Assembly (NCBI RefSeq): GCF_030646255.1
Contig: NZ_JAUSNF010000009.1
Span: 1-47,931, forward strand
DNA from: Candidatus Burarchaeum sp.
Lineage (GTDB): Archaea > Micrarchaeota > Micrarchaeia > Burarchaeales > Burarchaeaceae
Length of the DNA stretch: 47,931 bases
Reading direction: 5' to 3'
Below the pieces are notes generated by a model. The model did no database searches. It was not told the origin of the DNA and saw only the letters and a program-made list of their open reading frames with translations. A program made the position numbers and the translations under genes. Shown in pieces: positions 37,907-46,008 of the stretch. How positions within the stretch are numbered: position 1 is the first letter of the stretch; each line of letters begins with the position of its first letter.

Positions 37907-38293
37907 TCATACAACCTCCCCGTCTTCAAGGAAGGACTTCAGCTTCTTCCGCGTGCTTTCCTTCTTCTGTGCAATCTCTTTCTTCTGCGCGCCCTCCTCA
38001 CCCATCACTTCCACGAGTGCGTCGGCAAGCGCCTCGAGCTCCTTGCCATATTTCTTGTCGAGCTTGGCCTTCACCTTTTCCTTCAGGAGCTCTGTCTTGG
38101 CCCAGTTCAGGAGCATCTCGCGATAGTCCATGCGCCCGCCTCCGAAGCCGTGCATGCGTATGTATAGCGTCCTGCCGCCCGCGCCGCCGCCCATTACGCT
38201 TCCAGAGCAGCAGCCTCCTTCCCTACCGCCGCTCCCGGCGCCGCAGCAGTCCTCATCGCCCTCGTCTGCATCGAATCCAATTCCCTGCACCAT
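37907..38293 (-). CDS. Cys/Gly-rich hypothetical protein
   Basis: MVQGIGFDADEGDEDCCGAGSGGREGGCCSG...; divergent from PadR-like gene. Confidence 0.5.
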   Translation of the reverse strand: MVQGIGFDADEGDEDCCGAGSGGREGGCCSGSVMGGGAGGRTLYIRMHGFGGGRMDYREMLLNWAKTELLKEKVKAKLDKKYGKELEALADALVEVMGEEGAQKKEIAQKKESTRKKLKSFLEDGEVV

Positions 38294-38383
38294 TCTCTCA
38301 CTCCGACGTCCTAGTTGGACATCCCATATTGGGTATGCCATATAAATATTTAAATGTATTGCTCATCCAATAGTCTTCGAGGT

Positions 38384-38707
38384 ATGCTAATGGCCAAATC
38401 CTGCTTTGACATGTGCGACATGGAGATGAAAGGCTACCTCTCGTTCATGATGCTCTGGCTGCTCTCGAAGCAGGCAATGAGCGGCTCCCAGCTCGCCGAC
38501 GAGCTGGCCCGCAGGCGCGGCGGCCCGAGGCCCAATCCCGGCACAATCTATCCCGCACTCAAGGTGCTGCGCATAAGGCGCGCCGTAATCGTGCACGTGG
38601 AAGGCCGGCAGAAGGTCTACAAGCTCACAGACTACGGGCAGCAGGAGCTCGACAGGAATGTGCAGCAATTCTGCAAGATGTTCTACGACGTGTTTGCGCA
38701 GGAATAA
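38384..38707 (+). CDS. PadR-like transcriptional regulator
   Basis: MKGYLSFMMLWLLSKQAMSGSQLADELARRRGGPRPNPGTIYPALKVL; TATA-like TATAAATATTTAAA just upstream. Confidence 0.85.
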   Translation: MLMAKSCFDMCDMEMKGYLSFMMLWLLSKQAMSGSQLADELARRRGGPRPNPGTIYPALKVLRIRRAVIVHVEGRQKVYKLTDYGQQELDRNVQQFCKMFYDVFAQE

Positions 38708-38989
38708 TCAGGCCTCTAAGCCAAGCTTCTCTTTTATAGTGTTTTTTATTTCCTGCGCTCTTCTCGGATTGAGTGAAACCTGCAAGCCGTAATGCGTCTG
38801 CTTCTTCAGGATAAGCCCGTCTTTCACGAGGCCATCCGCCGCCTTTTCCGCCCGCTTCATGCCTTCCCTTCCCATCGCGGCGGATTTGAACTGCCTGAAC
38901 AGGTGCTCGTACGCCGTATGACTTTCGCCCCAGTTCCTGCGGCGGGCGAGGGCCAAGAGCAGACGTGCACGAATTTCCTCATTATCCAT
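38708..38989 (-). CDS. Hypothetical winged-helix-like protein
   Basis: 93 aa ORF with operator-like region at its 5' side. Confidence 0.5.
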   Translation of the reverse strand: MDNEEIRARLLLALARRRNWGESHTAYEHLFRQFKSAAMGREGMKRAEKAADGLVKDGLILKKQTHYGLQVSLNPRRAQEIKNTIKEKLGLEA

Positions 38990-38992
38990 AAT

Positions 38993-39008
38993 TTTACATT
39001 GAAGTAAA
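38993..39008. promoter_or_regulatory. Inverted repeat in divergent promoter region
   Basis: TTTAC-ATTGAA-GTAAA between divergent 38989(-) and 39051(+). Confidence 0.4.
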
Positions 39009-39050
39009 GATTTAAATAATAGTTAGTTGCACATCTTGACGGAGACGACA

Positions 39051-39383
39051 ATGGAAAAATCAATACTTCTGTCCACGATCGGCGACACGCCCGCGAACCG
39101 CATAGCAGACTTCTTCATCGAGGGCCGGGGTATAGACTACACTAAGACAGACGTTGCAAATGCCTGCGGCATTTCGCGGCCTACGGCATACAAACTCATG
39201 GCCGTGCTTGCAAAAGACGGCTTTGTGAAAAAAACCCGCACGATAGGCCGCGCAGTCCTTTATACCCTCAACTTGGAAAACACGCGCGTCAAAGCACTGA
39301 TGAAACTGGAAACACTGCTGCTGGCGCAATCCTTCGAGGAGGTTGGGGCAAAGCCGAAAATACGCACAGCTGCCTCGGCATAG
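39051..39383 (+). CDS. Winged-HTH transcriptional regulator
   Basis: KTDVANACGISRPTAYKLMAVLAKDGFVKKTRTIGRAVLYTLN. Confidence 0.75.
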   Translation: MEKSILLSTIGDTPANRIADFFIEGRGIDYTKTDVANACGISRPTAYKLMAVLAKDGFVKKTRTIGRAVLYTLNLENTRVKALMKLETLLLAQSFEEVGAKPKIRTAASA

Positions 39384-39408
39384 TCCTTCGGCTAGGGTTA
39401 GTAAAAGT

Positions 39409-39521
39409 GTCAGCAGCAGCGCGCGTTCCCGCCGCAAGGCAGTACAGGCAACGCCGTAAGCGGTCTTAGCTTCCGAGTTCGGAATGGGATCGGGCGTTTC
39501 CCCGCTCCTATGGCCGCTGAC
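39409..39521 (-). rRNA. 5S ribosomal RNA
   Basis: Reverse complement contains CCCGATCCCATTCCGAACTCGGAAGCTAAG; terminal stem GTCAGC/GCTGAC; boundaries approximate. Confidence 0.9.
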
Positions 39522-39582
39522 AAGGCATATTATGGACTAACTGGTTTTTAAACCTAATCTGCAGAAACCCATTCGTGATTCA

Positions 39583-39855
39583 ATGGCGGGATTGAAAAAG
39601 CTTGTACTTGACGTACTAAAGCCTTCTGAGCCTACGATAGTGGACATGATAAAAAAGCTGTGCGACATCGAGGGCGTTGAGGGCGTGGACATCACCGTGC
39701 GCGAGATTGACAGGCGCGTCGAGACCGTGAAAATAAAGATAGAGGGCGACAACCTTAACTTTGACAAGATAAACACCGCGCTCGACAGGTACGGCGCGAC
39801 GATACACAGCATAGACCAGGTGGCTGGCGGCAAGAAGCTCATCTCAGGTGACTAA
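39583..39855 (+). CDS. DUF211 family protein
   Basis: LKKLVLDVLKPSEPTIVDMIKKLCDIEGVEGVDITVREIDRRVE. Confidence 0.92.
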   Translation: MAGLKKLVLDVLKPSEPTIVDMIKKLCDIEGVEGVDITVREIDRRVETVKIKIEGDNLNFDKINTALDRYGATIHSIDQVAGGKKLISGD

Positions 39856-39894
39856 GCTGAGCAGCCAGCGCCAAACTTTTTCCGGGCGGTTTGA

Positions 39895-40515
39895 ATGACA
39901 TCAAGGATATCGAATTTCATAGGCAGCTTCAGACGCTATGAGCGGATAACTGGCATGAGCGAGATTGCGCGCCGCTATTTTGTGATGAATGCCTTTGACG
40001 GCGCGCTCACGATGTTCGGCCTAGTAACTGGCTCATATCTTGCAGGCGTGCGCGCCCCGATGCTTATTTTCTCAGTCGGCATAAGCACTGTACTGGCCAT
40101 TGGAATTTCAGGCCTCTGGGGCGCATTCCTCACCGAGACGGCGGAGCGCAACAGGGCGCTCAAAAGCCTGGAGAAAAAGATGCTCAGGAAGCTCACGGGC
40201 TCCTACCAGAGCGAGGCCTCTAATGCGGCCATTTATGTGACTGCTGCAGTGGACGCGCTCTCGCCCATGCTCGCGGGCTTTGTAATCCTACTTCCCTTCT
40301 TGCTAGCAGAGAAAGGAATGTTTGACATCTCAGAGGCCTACACGCTGGCCCTGGGGCTCAGTTTTGCAATCTTCTTCGGCCTCGGCGCCTTCCTGGGAAA
40401 AACCTCGAAGGACAGCTGGTGGCTCTACGGGCTCAAGATGCTTATGGCGGGCCTGCTGGCTGCGGTGCTGACTTTCGCCCTAAGCTATTCCGGCATCGTG
40501 GCTAGCACTGCGTGA
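39895..40515 (+). CDS. VIT1/CCC1-like transporter family membrane protein
   Basis: YFVMNAFDGALTMFGLVTGSYLAGV..., multiple TM segments. Confidence 0.8.
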   Translation: MTSRISNFIGSFRRYERITGMSEIARRYFVMNAFDGALTMFGLVTGSYLAGVRAPMLIFSVGISTVLAIGISGLWGAFLTETAERNRALKSLEKKMLRKLTGSYQSEASNAAIYVTAAVDALSPMLAGFVILLPFLLAEKGMFDISEAYTLALGLSFAIFFGLGAFLGKTSKDSWWLYGLKMLMAGLLAAVLTFALSYSGIVASTA

Positions 40516-40565
40516 TTTTGGCATTGGCCTGCGCCGTTGCCCTCTTTCCTCGCTTCCCAATCTGC

Positions 40566-40886
40566 CTACTCGAGCATGAGCAGCTTGATGGCGCGCTCGA
40601 GCGCATGCTTCACTTCCGCCTCGCTCTTGCTGCCTGTGCAGATGACCTTGCCGTTCTTGAAAAGAAGCAGCGAAGCCTTGGGGTCCTTGAGCTTCAGGAT
40701 GGCGCCCGGGAACTGCTCGGGCTCGTACTCAACGTCTGTAACCTTCTGCGCTATGGAATAGAGATCGAGCTCAACGCCAAGGTTGGCGCTCGCGACAATA
40801 TTTTCAATCTTGAACGTCGGCTGAATCTTCCGCTTCTTGCCTGCGGGTGCCGTTGTCATTCTTGCAGCCTTTGCCTTTTTAGCCAC
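40566..40886 (-). CDS. Single-repeat TATA-box-binding protein homologue (half-TBP)
   Basis: FKIENIVASANLGVELDLYSIAQKVTDVEYEPEQFPGAILKLKDPKASLLLFKNGKVICTGSKSEAEVKHALERAIKLL; 106 aa, stops after one repeat. Confidence 0.88.
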   Translation of the reverse strand: MAKKAKAARMTTAPAGKKRKIQPTFKIENIVASANLGVELDLYSIAQKVTDVEYEPEQFPGAILKLKDPKASLLLFKNGKVICTGSKSEAEVKHALERAIKLLMLE

Positions 40887-40943
40887 GCTACCACCTCGGT
40901 ACCTTTATAAAGGGTTTTTAAAGGGTATATTAATAAAAGCTTA

Positions 40944-41510
40944 CTATGCATGCAGCCGTTTCCTTACCATCTGCTCAAGGACCTTGTCTATTCGAAGAAG
41001 TTTGCAAAATCCCTGCGCTATCAACATCCAAAGCAGACCAGACAAAACTATGCGAAGTTCGGAAGACTCTATCATGTTTAGTGTGAATATATTCATGAGC
41101 GAATCAAACAGTTCAGACGGAAATAGCATGCTGAGCCGCCACGCAGATATTATGAATATGCTTGATAGCACAATGCCGAGTCCCAAATAAATGGTGTAGA
41201 TCGCAATAGCGTCGACAAAAAACCAATCATATAGTTTCGAAGTCTTGTTCGCCAGCCAGTCAAAGCTTTCGCTTTTCTCATTTTTGTTCGCGCCTGAAGA
41301 GCGCCTAGCAGCTCTAAATGCAAAATATGCCACGATTATGAGTAATACGACAAAACCCAGGCGTTCGTTCCATTCGTTTCCTCCGTCAAAACCGCCCCCG
41401 AGAATGCGAAGGGTCCCTGATAGATTTTTTCCAAAGTAGATCACGATTACAAAAAAACTTAGGACGGCATAGATGATGAATGCTAGCCAAAGGGACCATT
41501 GACCTTTCAT
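40944..41510 (-). CDS. Hypothetical membrane protein
   Basis: Hydrophobic segments LAFIIYAVLSFFVIVIYF, LGFVVLLIIVAYFAF; start chosen at 41510. Confidence 0.6.
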   Translation of the reverse strand: MKGQWSLWLAFIIYAVLSFFVIVIYFGKNLSGTLRILGGGFDGGNEWNERLGFVVLLIIVAYFAFRAARRSSGANKNEKSESFDWLANKTSKLYDWFFVDAIAIYTIYLGLGIVLSSIFIISAWRLSMLFPSELFDSLMNIFTLNMIESSELRIVLSGLLWMLIAQGFCKLLRIDKVLEQMVRKRLHA

Positions 41511-41553
41511 ACAGTGGTTATTTGGAAATGTATTATTATGGCTTAGCAATATC

Positions 41554-42375
41554 TCAAACCCTGTCTGTCGGGCGCCTGTAGTCCCACTGGATTTCATTTT
41601 TATCAAACTTCAAAGCAGCCTGCTCTAAAGGCAGAAGGACGTTCTCCGCCACATCTAGGACGAATACTTTCCCTTCAGTGTTGGTATATCTGCACGAGAG
41701 GTAAGCACTCTCATGCTCATTTTCCTCCACGCTCACGGTGCCCATTTTCGTTCCTTTCCAGTTTTCCTTGAAAAGCTCAAAAAGCGCGGCGCATGCTAGC
41801 GTAAAATGCCTGGCCTTGCCGGCCTTATTTTTGATGAATCTGTCAAGCCAGATTGGTTCGCCGTCGTTAACCCTATTTGCTTCAATTATCGCGTCAGCCA
41901 TCTTTTGACCATTTTCGGATCGCATTTCTTTTCCGACTGTTTCATAAATCGCCCGCATAACCAGTCCCTCGGTCATCTTTTTATTTGCTGTGGCGTTTTG
42001 CACAACTTTTTTCTTTGCTATATCGTAAAGCCTCAGTATCTCAGACGGTTTATAGTTCAAATCTACTATGATGGTCTCCCAGTGGGCCGTAACATAAATT
42101 CCATTAAGTATGGGCGAATCGGGGCCGATATTTCGATGTGCATATGGCTTAGATGACGGCAAAAGCGTGCAGTTAGTCTCGGGTATCTTCCCGCCCTTCA
42201 TGTTCATGTCTGACGGATGTGACGGCAAAAGTCTGCAGTTGTCCGAGCCTGGCTCGGGCCTCACCTTATTATACTCACCTGCAATGAGCTCCTTTAGCCT
42301 TTTGGCCGCCTCTGGCTTCATGCCTGGCGGTTTCCCTGGACGTTCCCCTCCTTTCATTGCGCCCTTAGGATTCAT
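41554..42375 (-). CDS. Hypothetical protein, possibly transglutaminase-like fold
   Basis: KARHFTLACAALFELFKENWKGTKMGTVSVEENEHESAYLSCRYTNTEGKVFVLDVAENVLLPLEQA. Confidence 0.45.
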   Translation of the reverse strand: MNPKGAMKGGERPGKPPGMKPEAAKRLKELIAGEYNKVRPEPGSDNCRLLPSHPSDMNMKGGKIPETNCTLLPSSKPYAHRNIGPDSPILNGIYVTAHWETIIVDLNYKPSEILRLYDIAKKKVVQNATANKKMTEGLVMRAIYETVGKEMRSENGQKMADAIIEANRVNDGEPIWLDRFIKNKAGKARHFTLACAALFELFKENWKGTKMGTVSVEENEHESAYLSCRYTNTEGKVFVLDVAENVLLPLEQAALKFDKNEIQWDYRRPTDRV

Positions 42376-42485
42376 ACTTAACTTCCTCATCCAGGACTTA
42401 AAAACCCACCACCCGCCGAAGCGCGCATATAAACCCTTTAAATAGTTAGCGTGCAGAATAACAGGCGAGAGGAGGGGCAGATTGT

Positions 42486-42764
42486 ATGCGACGTTCACTT
42501 GGAAAGCTATCGAAGAGGACCAGGCTTCTGCGCAGGCGGAGCCGCACATCGCTCAGCGTGAGTCAGAGACTCAAGCAGCTGGCGGTTGGAGATGAGGTGC
42601 ACTTGACTCACATGACGAGCAGGAGCATGCCGCACCCGCGCTACCGCGGGAGGACGGGCACGATCGTCGGCAAGCAGGGCAGTGCGTACTTGGTCAGGAT
42701 CGCGGACCACAACATGATTAAGAGGCTCGTCATAGAGGGCGTGCATCTCACAAAGGTGATATGA
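42486..42764 (+). CDS. rpl21e: 50S ribosomal protein L21e
   Basis: VGDEVHLTHMTSRSMPHPRYRGRTGTIVGKQGSAYLVRI. Confidence 0.93.
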   Translation: MRRSLGKLSKRTRLLRRRSRTSLSVSQRLKQLAVGDEVHLTHMTSRSMPHPRYRGRTGTIVGKQGSAYLVRIADHNMIKRLVIEGVHLTKVI

Positions 42765-43285
42765 TGATTGGACGAAATATTGCGTCGGCAAGGCCGGCAA
42801 CAATTGCAGAGGTCGAGGCGCTGCTGCAGGCGCAGAAGGACGGGCGCGAGCTCTCATTCGAGCAGCAGACCACGCTCGACTATGCCAAGAAGGTCGCGAA
42901 GACCTCTTCAAAGAGCGCGCAATCGCTCGTGAAGGAGCTTGTGAAGCTGGAGAAGCTCACTCCCGAGGTTGCGTGCAAGCTCGTGGACCTGCTGCCTGTG
43001 AACAAGGAGCAGCTTACGGCCATAGTGTCAAAGGAGCGCTACACTCTGAGCGAGAAGGAGATTGAGCAGGTTCTTTCAATGCTTGCAAAGGCCGCCAGCG
43101 AGAGGCCGAGGTACAAGCCCGAGGAGCCTTCAGTTGACGAGGTTGGCTTGGCCGTCGATGTCGTCTCCGCAGCCGAGGCCCCGGAAGCAGCAAGCACCGA
43201 ACTCGAGAAGGAAGCGAAGAACGAGAAGAAGGAAGATGAGAAGGAAGCAAAGGGCGAGAAAAAATCAAAGAAGAAGGAAGACTGA
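42761..43285 (+). CDS. rpoF: DNA-directed RNA polymerase subunit F (Rpb4) with long K/E tail
   Basis: ARPATIAEVEALLQAQ...ELSFEQQTTLDYAKKVAK...LPVNKEQLTAIVSKERYTLSEKEIEQVL; follows rpl21e as usual in archaea. Confidence 0.88.
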   Translation: MMIGRNIASARPATIAEVEALLQAQKDGRELSFEQQTTLDYAKKVAKTSSKSAQSLVKELVKLEKLTPEVACKLVDLLPVNKEQLTAIVSKERYTLSEKEIEQVLSMLAKAASERPRYKPEEPSVDEVGLAVDVVSAAEAPEAASTELEKEAKNEKKEDEKEAKGEKKSKKKED

Positions 43286-43317
43286 GTTCGTGAATGTGTT
43301 GTACGGGGATCAGGTGG

Positions 43318-43911
43318 ATGAAAATGTTGCAGCTCGAGGAGAAGGCAGTTGTAATCGACTACCTGCCGCTTGGCAAGTCCACTGACATGACCAAGCAATC
43401 CATAGCGCAGCTGCTGGGCATGAGCTACTTCACGCTGCTCGAGGCCACGCTGAAACCCGCGAGCTCGCTTTCCATAGGTGAAGTCGTGAATGTGGGCAAG
43501 GAGAACCGGGACAAGGTGGAGCACATAAAAGGCCGCATAACTTATGACCAGCTTACCACGGGCGCCAAGAACGAGCTCAAGACTGCCATCAGGATTGTCA
43601 TAATGTCGCGCGAGCCTGACTTCGTGAACTTCTACAACAAATCGGGCGCGATTACGATGCGCGTAAACCAGCTCGCGCTCCTGCCAGGGATAGGCAAGAA
43701 GCACTTGGAAGCCATAATAAACGAGCGCGAGCGCAAGCCCTTCGAGTCCATGGCTGATATAACCAAGCGCGTTTCATTGCTGCCAGATCCCGCTAACTTG
43801 CTCGTGCAGAGGATAGAGCAGGAGCTGCACGGCGATGAGCAGCACTACCTGTTCGTAAGGCCTCCTTCGCACGCAATGGATCAGCCATACGGATCATTTG
43901 GAAGATACTGA
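43318..43911 (+). CDS. DUF655 family RNA-binding-like protein
   Basis: EEKAVVIDYLPLGKS..., LLPGIGKKHLEAIINERERKPFES; conserved neighbourhood. Confidence 0.92.
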   Translation: MKMLQLEEKAVVIDYLPLGKSTDMTKQSIAQLLGMSYFTLLEATLKPASSLSIGEVVNVGKENRDKVEHIKGRITYDQLTTGAKNELKTAIRIVIMSREPDFVNFYNKSGAITMRVNQLALLPGIGKKHLEAIINERERKPFESMADITKRVSLLPDPANLLVQRIEQELHGDEQHYLFVRPPSHAMDQPYGSFGRY

Positions 43912-43951
43912 TGGGGACGGGCAAGCGGGACTAACAGGAACGGCTGAGCTC

Positions 43952-44707
43952 ATGGAGCGGCGCGCAAAAAAGCTCGGGCAGTGCTTTCTTTCAGACTACA
44001 GGGTTATCGACCGGGAGATAGATTATGCCGCGCCCGAGGGCAAGACCATTCTTGAGATTGGTGCAGGCGACGGCAGGCTTACAATGCGGCTCGCCGAGAA
44101 GGCCAAGCACGTGATTGCGGTTGAGAAGGACGACCGCATGCTCGAGTTCCTGCTGCCCCTCGTAACACAATACCGCAACCTCGAAATCCTGCACGGCGAT
44201 TTCCTCGAGCTCGACTTTTCGGACAAGCGCTTTGACGTAATTTTCTCCAACGTGCCCTATGTAATTTCCTCTCCCTTGCTATTCAAGCTCGCAACCATGA
44301 GGTTCGACCGCGCGGTTCTCTGCCTGCAGAAGGAGTTCGTGGACCGCATGCTGGCAAAGCCCGGTGACAAGAAGCGTTCAAGGCTGTCAGTCATGAGCCA
44401 GCTGCACTTCGACGTGTGGGGCCTTGAGAGCGTGCCGCGCACTGCCTTCAAGCCCAGGCCCAAGGTGGATTCCACGATAATTGAGCTGCACCGCAGGGAC
44501 TTCCGGGCAACCGAATTCCAGTCAGAATTCATCAACAAGCTCTTCCAGCACAAGGTGCGCACTGTGCGCAGGGCCCTGCGCGATGCCTACGGCCGGCAAG
44601 TTTCAGAACTGAAGACAAACTTAGACGAGAGGCGCGTATTTTCACTAACCAATGAGGAAGTTCTGAAGCTTGCAAAGGAACTGGAACCGCTGCTTACTTT
44701 GACGTAG
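43952..44707 (+). CDS. ksgA: 16S rRNA dimethyladenosine transferase
   Basis: LGQCFLSD, ILEIGAGDGRLTMRLAEKA, VIFSNVPYVISSPLLFKL; TTG at 43898 is an alternative start. Confidence 0.94.
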   Translation: MERRAKKLGQCFLSDYRVIDREIDYAAPEGKTILEIGAGDGRLTMRLAEKAKHVIAVEKDDRMLEFLLPLVTQYRNLEILHGDFLELDFSDKRFDVIFSNVPYVISSPLLFKLATMRFDRAVLCLQKEFVDRMLAKPGDKKRSRLSVMSQLHFDVWGLESVPRTAFKPRPKVDSTIIELHRRDFRATEFQSEFINKLFQHKVRTVRRALRDAYGRQVSELKTNLDERRVFSLTNEEVLKLAKELEPLLTLT

Positions 44708-44708
44708 A

Positions 44709-45320
44709 TCACTTCAGCTCAAATTCGTCAGAGTAGGCAAAAGCCTCTCCTTCCATCCCATACCCGACAATGTCGCTCTTTCCTTCCCACTCATCGCCTA
44801 CAAAATATCTGAAGCGCATCTTGTAATCTCCAAGAACCCGTGCATATCCGCCGCCCTCAGCTATTTTCTGATCCCACTCATCCAAATCCATGCTCTCACC
44901 AGGGTTAATCTTAACAAATCTAGACGGGCCTGTGCAATATACTCGGCCAAGATACGCAAGCTGTAGCTCGCCGTCCCTCACAGTATAGACTTGGTATAAC
45001 TCCGTGCATCCTTTTGCGTAGTATATTGTTTCATCAAGGTTGTTCGAGACAGTTATTTTCACGCTTTCTCCTGCCGTATACTCTTCCTTGTCAGTATAGA
45101 CAAAAACTCCCTCCTCGCCCGGCGGCTGTTCTGCGGGCGGCGTTACTTCAGGCGGTTGCGTGGAGGGCGGCGGATTTACCGGTGGCGTAGTGCTTGGCGG
45201 GGTTGTAGCCGGCGGCGTAGTAGTTGGAGGCGTTTCGCCAGGCGGTGTTTGAGCTGGCTGCGCGCATCCGGCAAGCAGCAGCATTGCAAAAATCATGCAG
45301 ACGAAAGCAAAAGTTCTCAT
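44709..45320 (-). CDS. Lipoprotein with Pro/Thr-rich repetitive linker
   Basis: LLLAGCAQPAQTPPGETPPTTTPPATTPPSTTPPVNPPPSTQPPEVTPP...; beta-rich C-terminus. Confidence 0.75.
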   Translation of the reverse strand: MRTFAFVCMIFAMLLLAGCAQPAQTPPGETPPTTTPPATTPPSTTPPVNPPPSTQPPEVTPPAEQPPGEEGVFVYTDKEEYTAGESVKITVSNNLDETIYYAKGCTELYQVYTVRDGELQLAYLGRVYCTGPSRFVKINPGESMDLDEWDQKIAEGGGYARVLGDYKMRFRYFVGDEWEGKSDIVGYGMEGEAFAYSDEFELK

Positions 45321-45389
45321 TACACTCCCTCCGAACAGCTTCTCGGCGCCCACTTATTTAAACCCGTCGCATTCTTTTCGGCTCGCGGC

Positions 45390-45962
45390 TCATTTCTTCG
45401 CAAACGTCAGGTAGCCCGTATGCCACAGCCCTTTCGTATCCGGCCTGAAGCCGCGCTCGCGCACGAGCATCTCGCGCACCATGTTTTCAATCGTGAAAAT
45501 CTCTTCTTCCTTAAAACCAGACTCCTTGCATGCAGCCACAAACTTCTGCACCTGCTCTGCGTGGGGCAGATAGCCTACAAGCGAGCCGCCCTTCTTGAGT
45601 GCCGCATACGCATGCGCAACCGCCTTCTCGGCATCCGCCAAGTCCAGAACCACTAAATCAACATCCTGCTCGTCGATTCCTGCAAACACGTCCTTCACCT
45701 TCACCTCGACATTCTTCAGCCCCGCCCTTTCCGCATTCTTGCGCGCAATCTCAGCAAAATCCTCGCGCCACTCGTAGCTCACAGCCTTCTTGCAGATATT
45801 GCCCAGCATGCATGCGAGCCAGCCGCTGCCAGAGCCAGCATCCACGCACACGCTCTCATGGCCTACGCACGTGAATGCGGCAATCATGCCAAAGTCCTTT
45901 GGCAGTATGACCTGCGGGCCGCGCTTGAGCTTCCTTAGGAATTCAGGATATTTCATGCACAT
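45390..45962 (-). CDS. trmI: tRNA (adenine-N1)-methyltransferase, TrmI family
   Basis: KRGPQVILPKDFGMIAAFTCVGHESVCVDAGSGSGWLACML..., DLADAEKAVAHAYAALKKGGSLVGYLP. Confidence 0.85.
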   Translation of the reverse strand: MCMKYPEFLRKLKRGPQVILPKDFGMIAAFTCVGHESVCVDAGSGSGWLACMLGNICKKAVSYEWREDFAEIARKNAERAGLKNVEVKVKDVFAGIDEQDVDLVVLDLADAEKAVAHAYAALKKGGSLVGYLPHAEQVQKFVAACKESGFKEEEIFTIENMVREMLVRERGFRPDTKGLWHTGYLTFAKK

Positions 45963-46008
45963 AAGCGGACTTCGAAAATACTTAATACTTATACTCCAAT
46001 AGCCCCTC

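Noticed and set aside
43039-43704. 221-aa minus-strand ORF
   Set aside because: Antisense to rpoF and DUF655; the poly-F/S stretch mirrors the K/E tail
45100-45270. Short tandem-like repeats, considered as a CRISPR or minisatellite
   Set aside because: They encode the TPP-rich linker of a lipoprotein; units are degenerate and have no spacers
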